Shown: one piece after another, positions 1-7,788 of the stretch
Layout: each line of letters opens with the position of its first letter
How positions within the stretch are numbered: the first letter of the stretch is position 1
From: Candidatus Poribacteria bacterium
Lineage (GTDB): Bacteria; Poribacteria; WGA-4E; WGA-3G
NCBI GenBank assembly: GCA_003635315.1
Contig: PYJD01000011.1
Coordinates: 1-56,533 of the forward strand
Length of the DNA stretch: 56,533 bases
Direction of reading: 5' to 3'
Notes under the pieces: generated by a model
Told to the model about the DNA's origin: nothing
What the model saw: the letters and a program-made list of their open reading frames with translations, nothing else
Databases searched by the model: none
Translations under genes and position numbers: made by a program

Positions 1-18
1 TTATAGTAGAAATCATAA

Positions 19-591
19 TTACTTATACATTTTTATGATTTGATCGATTGACGCTTCGGCATTGTATTCCCATTTACGCTTTATGTTGGCAAAATCTCTT
101 TCAATAGGATTGAGTTCGGGCGAATATGGTGGTAAGAATAATAAACTCGCACCGCAACCAGTAATCAATGTCTCTGTTTGTTGACTTTTATGGAAGGAAG
201 CATTATCCAATATGACAACATGTGATGTGTCAAGTAGCGGACACAACACGTTCTCAAGCCACGCATTGAAGGCAAGCGTATCACAAGCACCTTCAAAAAG
301 GACGGGGACTGTGATACGCCCCTGCATCTGTGCAGCAATGAGCGTTGTGCATCTATACCGATTGCTTGAGATTTTATCCGAGACGCAAACTCCTCTTGGC
401 GCATAAGCGAACTGGCGAACACTTTCTGTGCGAAAACCGCTTTCGTCAACATAGACAGGTGTTTTTCCGTTTTGAAGTGCTGCCTGAAGTTCAGTTTGAT
501 ATTCCTCCTGTTTTATAGGACATTGTTCCTTGTAGGTGAAAGTCTTTTTTTTCGCGTGCATCCGATCTTCTTCAGACCATAGCAGATACAC
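19..591 (-). CDS. IS630 family transposase, DDE catalytic frame (orfB)
   Basis: Contains the IS630/Tc1 DDE catalytic core: first Asp in VYVDESGF (about residue 49), second in VVILDNASFHKS (about 128), and Glu in PPYSPELNPIER (about 164). The open frame begins with Met but has no ribosome-binding site of its own; the functional product is most likely made by -1 frameshifting from the upstream HTH frame at the A8 run (545-552), so the first dozen residues are probably not translated as such. All three catalytic residues are present, so the copy could be active if its ends are intact. It ends only 19 bases from the window edge. Confidence 0.8.
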   Translation of the reverse strand: MYLLWSEEDRMHAKKKTFTYKEQCPIKQEEYQTELQAALQNGKTPVYVDESGFRTESVRQFAYAPRGVCVSDKISSNRYRCTTLIAAQMQGRITVPVLFEGACDTLAFNAWLENVLCPLLDTSHVVILDNASFHKSQQTETLITGCGASLLFLPPYSPELNPIERDFANIKRKWEYNAEASIDQIIKMYK

Positions 592-851
592 CGCTGCGAC
601 ACACCAAAATGTGCAGCGCGTTCCTTCTGAGTGCTGTCTGGGAACTCTTTGACATGTTCAGCGAGTGCTTCTGGATCAAGACGATAAGGTTTACGAGGCC
701 CCGGTTTCTCGTAACTAAAAGGATCTGCTGCGTCTAACCAGTTATAGATACAACGGCGTGAAACTTGAAATCTACGGGAAGCTTCTGCTTTACTTCCACC
801 AGTTGCTATGAAATCAAGAACGCGTTTTCGTAAATCTTGTGAATATCTCAT
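513..851 (-). CDS. IS630 family transposase, N-terminal HTH frame (orfA)
   Basis: 112 residues, beginning MRYSQDLRKRVLDFI, with a helix-turn-helix region typical of IS630 transposase N-termini (SKAEASRRFQVSRRCIYNWL, about residues 20-39) and a second HTH-like segment near 78-95 (ERAAHFGVSQRCICYGLKKIG). This part should bind the element's ends. Its last 16 or so residues after the A8 tract are unlike the family and are probably read only when no frameshift occurs. It overlaps the DDE frame by 79 bases. In the zero frame the heptamer A AAA AAA lies just after codon 100, the classic position for a -1 slip. The fused product would be about 277 residues, somewhat short for the family. Confidence 0.8.
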   Translation of the reverse strand: MRYSQDLRKRVLDFIATGGSKAEASRRFQVSRRCIYNWLDAADPFSYEKPGPRKPYRLDPEALAEHVKEFPDSTQKERAAHFGVSQRCICYGLKKIGCTRKKRLSPTRNNVL

Positions 852-940
852 AATATAACTATTATCACAAAAACAGAAAACAATGTAAATTTATTTTTGA
901 TTTTAACAATAAAATCGGTAATTCTAATTTACCGCTGCCC

Positions 941-1096
941 CGGTAGGTGCGGTTTGTAACCGTACCGGATTTCGTCAAGATATTACCGAATGATTAAATT
1001 AATCTTCATATGGCATTCATACCGTTGATTCCTTGATTCACCGAATATAAAATTACATGTGAATTTAAGAGAACTATTCATTTAGAAATGGTATTA
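941..1096. repeat. Mosaic of short interspersed repeats downstream of fumC
   Basis: Three pieces that recur elsewhere in the window lie side by side: a hairpin of the GGTTTGTAACC type (around 950-972), the end sequence of the GGTTCGG element (979-1008, ATTACCGAATGATTAAATTA followed by ATCTTCAT), and a solitary end CATTTAGAAATGGTATTA (about 1078-1096) that recurs at about 4462-4480 and resembles the ATACCATTTCTAA element ends. It reads like successive insertions into the 3' side of fumC. Confidence 0.6.
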
Positions 1097-1108
1097 CAAA
1101 CCAGCCAA

Positions 1109-2500
1109 CTATAGATTGGGTGCTACCATATCACCTGGAATCACCAATGAATCGAATTCCTCTCCAGTCAAAACACCATCTTCAATAGCAACTTCACGTA
1201 GGGTTGATCCCTCCCGATGTGCTTTCTGCGCCAACTTGGCAGCTGCATCATAACCGATACGCGGTGTTAAGGCAGTCACCAACATCAAAGATGCCTCAAG
1301 ATACCCTGCAATCACAGATTCGTTTGCTTCAATTCCTACAACACAATGTTCTCTGAAAGCATCACACGCATCAGCCAACAACCGAATTGATTGAAGACTG
1401 TTAAAAGCAATCACAGGCATAAATACGTTCAATTCAAAATTACCAGCACTCCCAGCAAAAGATATAGTCGTATCATTTCCAATTACCTGTGCACACACCA
1501 TTGTCATAGCTTCACACTGGGTTGGATTGACCTTACCGGGCATAATTGAACTCCCCGGTTCATTTTCTGGTAAGCTCAATTCACCGATTCCACATCGTGG
1601 ACCACTTCCCAACAAACGGATGTCGTTTGCAATTTTATATAACGCACAAGCGAGACGTTTTAAGGCACCACTTGCAGATACAAGGGCATCTCGACCTCCC
1701 AATGCCTCAAACTTATTTGGTGCTGTGATGAAAGGGTGACCTGTTCGTTCTGCAATACGGTGTGCAACTGTGGTAGCATAATCAGGATGTGAATTTAACC
1801 CGGTTCCAACTGCTGTCCCACCAATAGGCAATTCATACAGATGTGATAAAGTACTCTTTATTGCTTCCTGAGCATGTTTCACCTGTTGAACATATCCGCT
1901 AAAGACTTGTCCTAACGTTAAAGGAGTAGCGTCCATTAAATGTGTGCGACCAGTCTTGACAATAGTTGAAAACTTTTGTGATTTTTCCTCCAATGCTTCC
2001 TGTAATTCTTGAGCAGCCGGCAATAGACGTTCTACAATCTGCGTAACCACTGCAATGTGAATTGCTGTCGGAAATACATCGTTGGTTGATTGTGCACGAT
2101 TCACATGGTCATTCGGATGGACAGGAGATTTCATGCCACGGCTTCCACCCGCCAATTCATTAGCTCTATTAGCAATCACCTCATTTATATTCATGTGTGT
2201 CTGTGTGCCACTTCCTGTTTGCCAAATCCGTAGTGGAAACTGGTCTGATAGACCACCTTCAGCAACTTCATCTGCTGCCCGACAGATAAGATCTGCTATT
2301 TCCTTTGTAATTCCGCTAAGTTCTGCATTTACTGTTGCCGCGGAATGTTTTATTATGGCAAGTGCTTGGATGAATGTTGGTGGAAAATGTTCATCGCCTA
2401 TATCGAAATTAAGAAAGGCACGTTGTGTTTGTGCCCCCCAATATGCCGACTCTGGTACCTCTACATCTCCTAAACTATCCTTTTCAATTCGTGTTTCCAT
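1109..2500 (-). CDS. fumC: Fumarate hydratase class II
   Basis: Catalyses the reversible hydration of fumarate to malate in the TCA cycle (cytoplasm, homotetramer, no iron-sulfur cluster). At 463 residues it has the usual class II length. The fumarase/aspartase signature [11 protein letters not shown] is at about 316-326 with the catalytic Ser at 317/318, and the active-site His is in GRTHLMD (H187). Substrate-binding segments [12 protein letters not shown] (98-109) and SSTND-like AQSTND (136-141) are present. It stands alone, with 1.4 kb of repeats upstream and a repeat mosaic downstream. Together with sucC and sucD further along it gives three TCA-cycle genes in this window. Confidence 0.97.
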   Translation of the reverse strand: METRIEKDSLGDVEVPESAYWGAQTQRAFLNFDIGDEHFPPTFIQALAIIKHSAATVNAELSGITKEIADLICRAADEVAEGGLSDQFPLRIWQTGSGTQTHMNINEVIANRANELAGGSRGMKSPVHPNDHVNRAQSTNDVFPTAIHIAVVTQIVERLLPAAQELQEALEEKSQKFSTIVKTGRTHLMDATPLTLGQVFSGYVQQVKHAQEAIKSTLSHLYELPIGGTAVGTGLNSHPDYATTVAHRIAERTGHPFITAPNKFEALGGRDALVSASGALKRLACALYKIANDIRLLGSGPRCGIGELSLPENEPGSSIMPGKVNPTQCEAMTMVCAQVIGNDTTISFAGSAGNFELNVFMPVIAFNSLQSIRLLADACDAFREHCVVGIEANESVIAGYLEASLMLVTALTPRIGYDAAAKLAQKAHREGSTLREVAIEDGVLTGEEFDSLVIPGDMVAPNL

Positions 2501-2634
2501 TCATATCCTCATCTAATAATATCACAATGAATCCTATTCTGATTCTTTATATTTCCTATGTTATTTGTTCGCTGGATAAACCTCGTCAATTCTACTTCAA
2601 AAACCTGTGTATGTCAAGAATCCTTGATGCTTAC

Positions 2635-2965
2635 CCAGGGTTATTTAGTTTTCTAAATTTTCAATAATCTTAAGGTATTCCGTTAATGTTTATATTGCTA
2701 TCTTATATAGGTCTTTAGTCCCATCGGGACGCAATGTTTATAGAATAAATGGAACCTCCCTTTCTTGAGTTCCGTAGGAACGGCATAACCAAAAACTATA
2801 TCGACCCTACGGTACAAAAGGGTGTATAGAGAACGATTTCTATAAACATATCATCCCTACAGGACTGAAGACCATAAAAATGGATTTATCTGTTGATATC
2901 GCTTTTAGGGATAAACTCTCAGTAAATCATAATGACGGAAAACTATTATAACTAAATAACCCTGG
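2635..2965. repeat. Nested inverted-repeat element upstream of fumC
   Basis: The outer arms are a perfect 16-base inverted repeat: CCAGGGTTATTTAGTT at 2635-2650 and its complement at 2950-2965. A second inverted repeat lies inside: 2710-2745 against 2838-2873 (GGTCTTTAGTCCCATCGGGA versus the complement of a GGTCTTCAGTCCTGTAGGGA arm), both running into TGTTTATAGAA. The internal arm contains the GGGACGGAATGTTTATAG type sequence that is tandemly repeated at 17923-18068. There is no coding potential. It looks like one non-autonomous element inserted in another. Confidence 0.65.
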
Positions 2966-3112
2966 ATGATTAGTGAAGGCATTCAATTGTCAAATTTAGC
3001 GACATTTCGAAGGGATATACCCTAAGAGCAAATTACGAATCGCGACTATAGTGAATTTTAAAAATAGATATACACATCCCTACCACGTTAGGACGGTCTG
3101 CCATACAATATT

Positions 3113-3224
3113 ATACCATTTCTAATTGATAAACTCTCTTTTTTGTAGCACAAACTTTCAGTTTGTGTCTTCCCTGTTCCATTCCTAACAGTCGGTAATG
3201 AGATAATCATAATAGAAATGGTAT
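3113..3224. repeat. ATACC-TIR element, copy B1
   Basis: A 112-base element bounded by ATACCATTTCTAATT and its near complement AATAGAAATGGTAT. Inside, offset toward the left end, is a small hairpin GCACAAACTTTCAGTTTGTG. The same arrangement and length recur at 3548-3662, 32105-32216 (inverted) and, truncated, 17479-17575. No open frame. MITE-like. Confidence 0.75.
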
Positions 3225-3231
3225 TATATTG

Positions 3232-3530
3232 TCGTCTGTTTACTTCCCACCACTCAAACCCTCTTATCCGCGTTATCCGCGTCATCCGTGTAATCCGACG
3301 AATGCCCGGGGAATGCCTAAATGGCATTCATACCGTTGATTCCGCGCATTCGAAGTTGATTTGGTTATTCAGACAACCAAACCACCCTTTTCCCCAATCT
3401 GTTATTTTATAGTCTGTCCACTTTCCACCACTCAACCCTCTTATCCGCGTATTCCGTGTCATCCGCGAAATCCGCGATTCAGACAACCAAACCACGCCTT
3501 CCGCACCCATTAGCTCCTTCTACCTTTCTT
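3232..3530. repeat. Direct repeat of 'ATCCGCGT' microsatellite-like segments
   Basis: Two diverged direct copies begin CTTCCCACCACTCAAACCC (about 3242) and CTTTCCACCACTCAACCC (about 3420). Each continues into short runs of ATCCGCGT/ATCCGTGT units of about 9 bases, then into TTCAGACAACCAAACCAC. Between them is AATGCCTAAATGGCATTCAT, a perfect-arm hairpin type that recurs in many gaps of this window. No coding signal. Confidence 0.6.
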
Positions 3531-3547
3531 CCTTTTCCCAACTTGTA

Positions 3548-3662
3548 ATACCATTTCTAAATGAAAATCCCCATTATTTGTAGCATAAACTTTCGAGTTT
3601 GTGCCACACAACACTTCATTTATAACTATTGCTAATCGGACAAAAATTAATTGAAATGGTAT
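3548..3662. repeat. ATACC-TIR element, copy B2
   Basis: A 115-base copy of the same element as 3113-3224: left end ATACCATTTCTAAATG, internal hairpin AAACTTTCGAGTTT within TAGCATAAACT..., right end TTGAAATGGTAT. Same orientation as B1. It lies just upstream of the promoter of the structured leader before hisI. Confidence 0.7.
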
Positions 3663-3692
3663 GATTTGTAAATTCCTACATCATATTTTAAT

Positions 3693-3721
3693 TTGACAAC
3701 CTATTTTGGATATGTTATTAT
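3693..3721 (+). promoter_or_regulatory. Strong sigma-70-type promoter upstream of hisI
   Basis: TTGACA at 3693-3698, a 17-base spacer, and TATTAT at 3716-3721. The -35 matches consensus and the spacing is optimal. Transcription would start near 3728, giving about 240 bases of untranslated RNA before the hisI start. Confidence 0.7.
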
Positions 3722-3727
3722 AAAACA

Positions 3728-3940
3728 GATCGGAATAATGTAATAAAATTTTTATGTTCTTTAGGAAAAAGATGATAATTGTTAGTTTGCACACCTACCT
3801 AAATACTATATCGAATCATTGGCATTGGTGGCGTTCCAATCTCAGTGTGGAGGAGTGTGCGCGCTAACGTAGTTTATTCTGATATTAATCGTTATATGTA
3901 AACCTTATGCACACACTACCTCAGTGGCATAAGGTTTTTT
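3728..3940 (+). ncRNA. Candidate structured RNA: hisI leader or independent small RNA
   Basis: Seen: a 10-bp closing stem (3729-3738 with 3874-3883, one G-U pair), a small hairpin TCTTT/AAAGA (3758-3772), an arm GTTAG (3781-3785) with CTAAC (3864-3868) extended by GCACAC (3789-3794) with GTGTGC (3855-3860), then a terminator-like hairpin ending in a U-run at about 3940. The terminator loop (3909-3916 region) repeats the GCACAC...CTACCT sequence of the first arm, so GTGTGC at 3855-3860 could pair with either. That is the geometry of an attenuator. I recognise no known riboswitch and no T-box motif. A 6S-like or other independent small RNA is the alternative. Confidence 0.45.
3900..3940 (+). 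terminator. Rho-independent terminator or attenuator just before hisI
   Basis: Stem AAACCTTATGC (3900-3910) with GCATAAGGTTT (3927-3937), perfect 11 bp, followed by a T-rich run. It ends only about 26 bases before the hisI start codon and immediately before its Shine-Dalgarno sequence. It therefore either ends a small RNA or controls read-through into hisI. Confidence 0.75.
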
Positions 3941-3966
3941 GTTTTAAAACTGATCAAGGAGGGAGT

Positions 3967-4347
3967 ATGAAGATTCTTTCTGAACTGAAATATGATAGGG
4001 ACGGTTTGGTCGCAGCTATTATACAAGACTGTATCAACAATGAAGTACTAATGGTTGGATATATGAATGAAGAAGCGATCAAACAGACCTTGTCAACAGG
4101 TCGAGTATGTTTTTGGAGCCGTTCTCGACAAAAGTTATGGATAAAGGGGGAGACTTCAGGACACACCCAAACTGTAAAATCTGTTGCCGTTGATTGTGAT
4201 GGGGATGCTTTACTGTTTAAGGTTGAACAGAAGGTGGCAGCTTGTCATACTGGGTATCGATCCTGCTTTTTTAGGGAAGTCTCCCCCGATGGAGAATCAA
4301 CTACAATTGTTGGAGATAAGATTTTCGATGCAGATGCTGTTTATTAA
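3967..4347 (+). CDS. hisI: Phosphoribosyl-AMP cyclohydrolase
   Basis: Opens the purine ring of phosphoribosyl-AMP in histidine biosynthesis; a cytoplasmic Zn/Mg enzyme. 126 residues, the length of the monofunctional enzyme, with no HisE domain. Family motifs: GYMNEEA (31-37), VCFWSRSR (47-54), DCDGDALL (76-83, metal-binding), and [10 protein letters not shown] (94-103), with Cys77, Cys93 and Cys100 as the expected zinc ligands. The start at 3967 is chosen because AAGGAGGGAG (3956-3965) lies directly before it; an in-frame Met further upstream (3907) falls inside the terminator hairpin. It is the only his gene in the window and is followed by trpE on the same strand. Confidence 0.95.
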   Translation: MKILSELKYDRDGLVAAIIQDCINNEVLMVGYMNEEAIKQTLSTGRVCFWSRSRQKLWIKGETSGHTQTVKSVAVDCDGDALLFKVEQKVAACHTGYRSCFFREVSPDGESTTIVGDKIFDADAVY

Positions 4348-4389
4348 TACTTAATATTATCCAGCTCATATCATAGCATCATAAAATCA

Positions 4390-4481
4390 TTCACCCGACC
4401 CGGTAGGAGCGGTTTGGAACCGCTCCGAATATAATATAACATCTGTATTTATGACACCTATTCATTTAGAAATGGTATTAG
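4390..4481. repeat. Short hairpin repeat between hisI and trpE
   Basis: Contains GGAGCGGTT TGG AACCGCTCC (4406-4426), a perfect 9-bp stem with a TGG loop, then a solitary element end CATTTAGAAATGGTATTA (about 4462-4480). The same two pieces recur together near 945-1096. It is followed within 30 bases by the trpE start. Confidence 0.6.
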
Positions 4482-4509
4482 ATACTTATGATATGAAGAG
4501 GAATCACTC

Positions 4510-6021
4510 ATGTATTTTCCTACATTAAAAGAATTTCAGGTAAAAGCAAAACATGGAAACACAATACCTGTTTATCGACCAATCTTAGCAGATATGGAGA
4601 CACCTGTATCTGCATTCTACAAATTAATGCCTGATGATTACGCGTTCCTTTTGGAAAGTGTTGAAGGTGGTGAGAAAGTCGCTCGATATTCTTTCTTGGG
4701 CAGCCAACCCTCAATTCTTTTCCAAAGTAAAGGAAACGAGGTTACGATAGAAGACTTTGGAAAAAGAGAAAAGGTAGTCAAGGAGTACGATGACCCGCTA
4801 CGTGCTCTTGAAGAGTTGATGCAGCAATATCAACCCGTCAGTGTTGACGGTCTTCCAGAATTCCACGGCGGGGCAGTTGGTTACATGACCTATGATATGG
4901 TGCGGTTCGTTGAAGAATTGCCAGATACAAACGAAGATGAACTGCAGGTGCCTGATTGCTTCTTCATGATTGCAGATACAATACTGGTATTTGATCATGT
5001 AAACCATCAGATTAAAGTTGTTGCTAATGCACATATTGATGGAGATGTAGATTCAACCTATTCAGATGCTATAGCAAAAATTGATGTGTTGGTAGATAAA
5101 CTTATTTCTACTTCAGAAGTGAATTTTGTAAAGAATATTGGTGATAGATCTGATAGTGATGTTGAGACTATTCCTGATCCGCCTTCAAATTTCACAAAAT
5201 CGGATTATGAAGAGGCGGTTCGTCGCGCCAAAGAGTATATCGCTGCTGGTGACATTATACAAGTTGTACCTTCACAACGATTTAGTAGACCCGTTTCTGT
5301 GGATTCGTTCGATATCTATCGTGCCTTGCGGGTCGTAAATCCATCCCCTTATATGTATTATCTGAAGTATGATAGTTTTGAGATTGTTGGAGCATCTCCA
5401 GAAATGATGGTGCGTGTGGAAAATGGACTCGTTCAAACCCGTCCGATTGCTGGAACGCTTCCACGTGGTAAAACTGACGAAGAAGATCGTGAATTGGAGG
5501 AAGAACTCATTTCAGATCCAAAGGAACGGGCGGAACATGTCATGCTGGTGGATTTAGGTAGGAACGACCTTGGACGTGTGTGTGAATATCATACGGTTGA
5601 GGTTACCGATCTCATGATAGTCGAAAGATTCTCACATGTGATGCATATCGTTTCTCATGTGGTCGGACGATTGCGGGAAAATCTCTCTGCTTTTGATGTT
5701 ATCCGAGCATGTCTACCTGCTGGTACTCTCTCTGGTGCACCTAAAATACGTGCAATGGAAATCATTGAAGAACTCGAGTCAACACGTAGGGGACCCTACG
5801 GTGGAACTGTCGGTTATTTCAGTTTTTCAGGGAGTGCAGATACAGCAATAACCATACGCACAGCAGTAATTAAAGATGGGACTGCCTACGTGCAAGCTGG
5901 GGGTGGTGTCGTTGCCGATTCCATTCCTGAAAATGAGTATTATGAAACCGTCAGTAAGGCATGGGCAATGCTCACCGCAATTGAAATGGCACAACAAGGT
6001 CTGTTACATCATAGGAGATAA
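4510..6021 (+). CDS. trpE: Anthranilate synthase component I
   Basis: Makes anthranilate from chorismate using ammonia from the TrpG subunit; first step of tryptophan synthesis. 503 residues. The N-terminal part carries the LLES segment (47-50) that forms the tryptophan feedback site. The C-terminal chorismate-binding domain shows [12 protein letters not shown], the PIAGTLPRG stretch, [12 protein letters not shown] and [18 protein letters not shown]. This feedback motif and the adjacent trpG favour TrpE over PabB. It overlaps nothing upstream; the trpG ribosome-binding site lies in its last codons, so the two are translationally linked. No other trp genes are in the window. Confidence 0.95.
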   Translation: MYFPTLKEFQVKAKHGNTIPVYRPILADMETPVSAFYKLMPDDYAFLLESVEGGEKVARYSFLGSQPSILFQSKGNEVTIEDFGKREKVVKEYDDPLRALEELMQQYQPVSVDGLPEFHGGAVGYMTYDMVRFVEELPDTNEDELQVPDCFFMIADTILVFDHVNHQIKVVANAHIDGDVDSTYSDAIAKIDVLVDKLISTSEVNFVKNIGDRSDSDVETIPDPPSNFTKSDYEEAVRRAKEYIAAGDIIQVVPSQRFSRPVSVDSFDIYRALRVVNPSPYMYYLKYDSFEIVGASPEMMVRVENGLVQTRPIAGTLPRGKTDEEDRELEEELISDPKERAEHVMLVDLGRNDLGRVCEYHTVEVTDLMIVERFSHVMHIVSHVVGRLRENLSAFDVIRACLPAGTLSGAPKIRAMEIIEELESTRRGPYGGTVGYFSFSGSADTAITIRTAVIKDGTAYVQAGGGVVADSIPENEYYETVSKAWAMLTAIEMAQQGLLHHRR

Positions 6022-6024
6022 AAG

Positions 6025-6588
6025 ATGGTTTTAATGATTGACAACTACGATTCATTTACCTATAACTTAGTACAATACTTCGGTGAACTCGGTGCAGAAT
6101 TAGAAGTATATCGTAGTCGAAAGATAGGGATAAAAGAATTGGATGCGTTGACACCAGAAAGGGTTGTTATTTCACCTGGTCCCTGCACGCCAAAAGAAGC
6201 AGGTATATCAAACGATGCTATCAAACATTTTGCCGGAAAAGTGCCGATATTAGGGGTTTGTCTTGGACATCAATGTATCGGGGATACTTTTGGGGGTGAG
6301 GTTGTCCGTGCAGATCGTCTTATGCACGGAAAAACATCAATGATTCATCACAATGACGCGGATCTGTTTAAAGGATTGGATAATCCATTTGAAGCAACGC
6401 GCTATCATTCTCTGATCGTAAAAAAAGAGACATTACCAGATTGTCTTGAGATTACCGCATGGACGGATCAGGATGAGATTATGGGTATTCGTCATAAGAC
6501 ACTACCCATTTGGGGTGTGCAGTTTCATCCAGAATCCATTTTAACAACTGCCGGAAAGAGTCTATTAGGGAACTTTTTGTCATTATAA
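6025..6588 (+). CDS. trpG: Anthranilate synthase component II (glutamine amidotransferase)
   Basis: Class I glutamine amidotransferase that feeds ammonia to TrpE; may double as PabA. 187 residues. Nucleophile Cys79 in [10 protein letters not shown], and the catalytic His168 and Glu170 in VQFHPESI; the oxyanion loop VISPGPCTP is at 48-56. It starts 4 bases after the trpE stop, with TAGGAGA in the end of trpE as ribosome-binding site. A second in-frame Met (codon 4) could also start. A MITE-like repeat begins 28 bases after its stop. Confidence 0.94.
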   Translation: MVLMIDNYDSFTYNLVQYFGELGAELEVYRSRKIGIKELDALTPERVVISPGPCTPKEAGISNDAIKHFAGKVPILGVCLGHQCIGDTFGGEVVRADRLMHGKTSMIHHNDADLFKGLDNPFEATRYHSLIVKKETLPDCLEITAWTDQDEIMGIRHKTLPIWGVQFHPESILTTAGKSLLGNFLSL

Positions 6589-6615
6589 TACCATAGTGTC
6601 TTCAAAGATATTGCT

Positions 6616-6752
6616 TATGGTAGAATATACAATTTATTCTACATACTAACTTGTAGGAGGGAATTCCGATTCCCGATTATCAAAGGACTTGATCGCGATT
6701 CGGAGATCGCTCCTACAATTAAGGTGTGTAATTATGTCAATATTTCACCATA
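6616..6752. repeat. TATGGT-TIR element, copy A1 (inverted)
   Basis: 137 bases, TATGGTAGAATATACAATTT at the left and AATATTTCACCATA at the right, flanked by TA. The interior carries a palindrome-rich stretch, GATTCCCGATTATC...GATCGCGATTCGGAGATCGC. It is in reverse orientation to 20728-20993 and 40884-41053. It ends 12 bases before the start of the next gene, so it forms most of that gene's leader. Confidence 0.75.
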
Positions 6753-6764
6753 ATATAATTAATT

Positions 6765-7541
6765 ATGAAAAAAAACACAAACAATATAAATCCAACACCC
6801 GTATTAGTTTCCTGGTCCTCAGGTAAAGATTCTGCGTGGGCACTACATAAATTACGCCAGCAACCCGATAAATACGATGTACGTGGTATTTTTACCACCG
6901 TCACAAAAACATTTGATCGTGTTTCTATTCACTCAACTCCTGCTTGGGTATTAAAACAACAGGCTGAGAAACTCTGTGTACCCTTATATGAAATACCAAT
7001 TCCGTATCCTTGCTCTAATGCAATATATGAAGATGCAATGCGTAAGTTCCTTTCAGAGGTAGAAGTATTACCACCAGATCTAACCGCATCACATTTTGCT
7101 TTCGGTGATCTATTCTTAGATGATATACGTGCCTACCGAGAGGAGAAATTGAAAGGTACAGGCTTCACACCGATCTTTCCTGTTTGGGGAATAAACACAT
7201 CTGAACTTGCCCAAGAGATGATCTCCTCGGGTATGCGCGCCATTATCACAGCACTGAACCCTACCAAAGTTCCCGCAGACTTTGCTGGTCGATGGTTTGA
7301 TACAGAACTTCTCGCTGATTTGCCAGATGGTGTGGACCCCCTGGGTGAAAATGGTGAATTCCATACCTGTGTCATTGACGGTCCGATGTTTAGCTCCCCA
7401 GTTCAGGCTAAACCCGGTAGAATTGTCCAAAGAGATATTGAGTCAACATCAAAGGACAAAGATGACAAGATACATTCCAGCAACAACACAACGCCAACTT
7501 ATGTTTATGCTGATGTTGTACCTTTGGAAACACAATCTTAG
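6765..7541 (+). CDS. PP-loop ATPase, Dph6/DUF71-like (diphthine-ammonia-ligase family)
   Basis: 258 residues with an N-terminal PP-loop SWSSGKDSAWALHKL (16-30; SGKDS binds ATP phosphates), followed by the family's FGDLFLDDIRAYREEKL (about 109-125) and TPIFPVWG segments and a GENGEFHTCV motif near 195. This is the adenine nucleotide alpha-hydrolase superfamily group called Dph6-like. In archaea and eukaryotes the relative amidates diphthine; bacteria lack diphthamide, so the substrate here is unknown. No clear Shine-Dalgarno is seen, because the TATGGT repeat element occupies the leader. It is a single gene, oriented with trpG but separated from it by the element. Confidence 0.85.
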   Translation: MKKNTNNINPTPVLVSWSSGKDSAWALHKLRQQPDKYDVRGIFTTVTKTFDRVSIHSTPAWVLKQQAEKLCVPLYEIPIPYPCSNAIYEDAMRKFLSEVEVLPPDLTASHFAFGDLFLDDIRAYREEKLKGTGFTPIFPVWGINTSELAQEMISSGMRAIITALNPTKVPADFAGRWFDTELLADLPDGVDPLGENGEFHTCVIDGPMFSSPVQAKPGRIVQRDIESTSKDKDDKIHSSNNTTPTYVYADVVPLETQS

Positions 7542-7569
7542 ACTATGGTAGGACACAATTAAAACCATA

Positions 7570-7685
7570 CCATAGGCGTCAATTTAAGGATTCTCCAATC
7601 ACATTTGATTGATTTTACCTTCTTGTAGGTCGGGTAGAGGAACGAAACCCGACGAATTCCATTAGCGGATTCGGCGTTGATTTGG
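7570..7685. repeat. Interspersed repeat with 'GTCGGGTAGAGGAACGAAACCC' core, copy C1
   Basis: Begins CCATAGGCGTCAATTTAAGG and contains TAGGTCGGGTAGAGGAACGA followed by AACCC (a GGGTnnnnnnnnnnnAACCC-like palindromic core), then ATTCGGCGTTGATTTGG. A second copy is at 17580-17699. It lies 100 bases upstream of the sigma-WD40 gene; the second copy lies upstream of its decayed paralogue. Confidence 0.65.
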
Positions 7686-7788
7686 ATCTAAGGAATAATG
7701 TTATATTATTAATTAGAAATGGTATTTCATAATTTTGCACCCCATTCATTCCTTTGTGTTGTCATTATAATATAATCGGAGGAGAACT

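Larger units (their letters stand above)
19..851 (-). mobile_element. IS630-type insertion sequence, coding part
   Basis: Two overlapping minus-strand frames together encode an IS630/Tc1-mariner superfamily transposase: an HTH frame (513-851) and a DDE frame (19-591). The extent given is the coding part only. I could not find convincing terminal inverted repeats, and the left end may lie outside the window. The coding part joins through a run of eight A (minus strand) at 545-552, consistent with programmed -1 frameshifting. Confidence 0.8.

Noticed and set aside
3088..3510. Open frames on both strands in the gap between fumC and hisI
   Set aside because: They run through MITE-like ends and ATCCGCGT microsatellite repeats; peptides such as RITRMTRITR are repeat artefacts.
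3781..3868. T-box or known amino-acid riboswitch before hisI
   Set aside because: The conserved T-box sequence is absent, and I recognise no known riboswitch core; it is kept only as an unassigned structured RNA.
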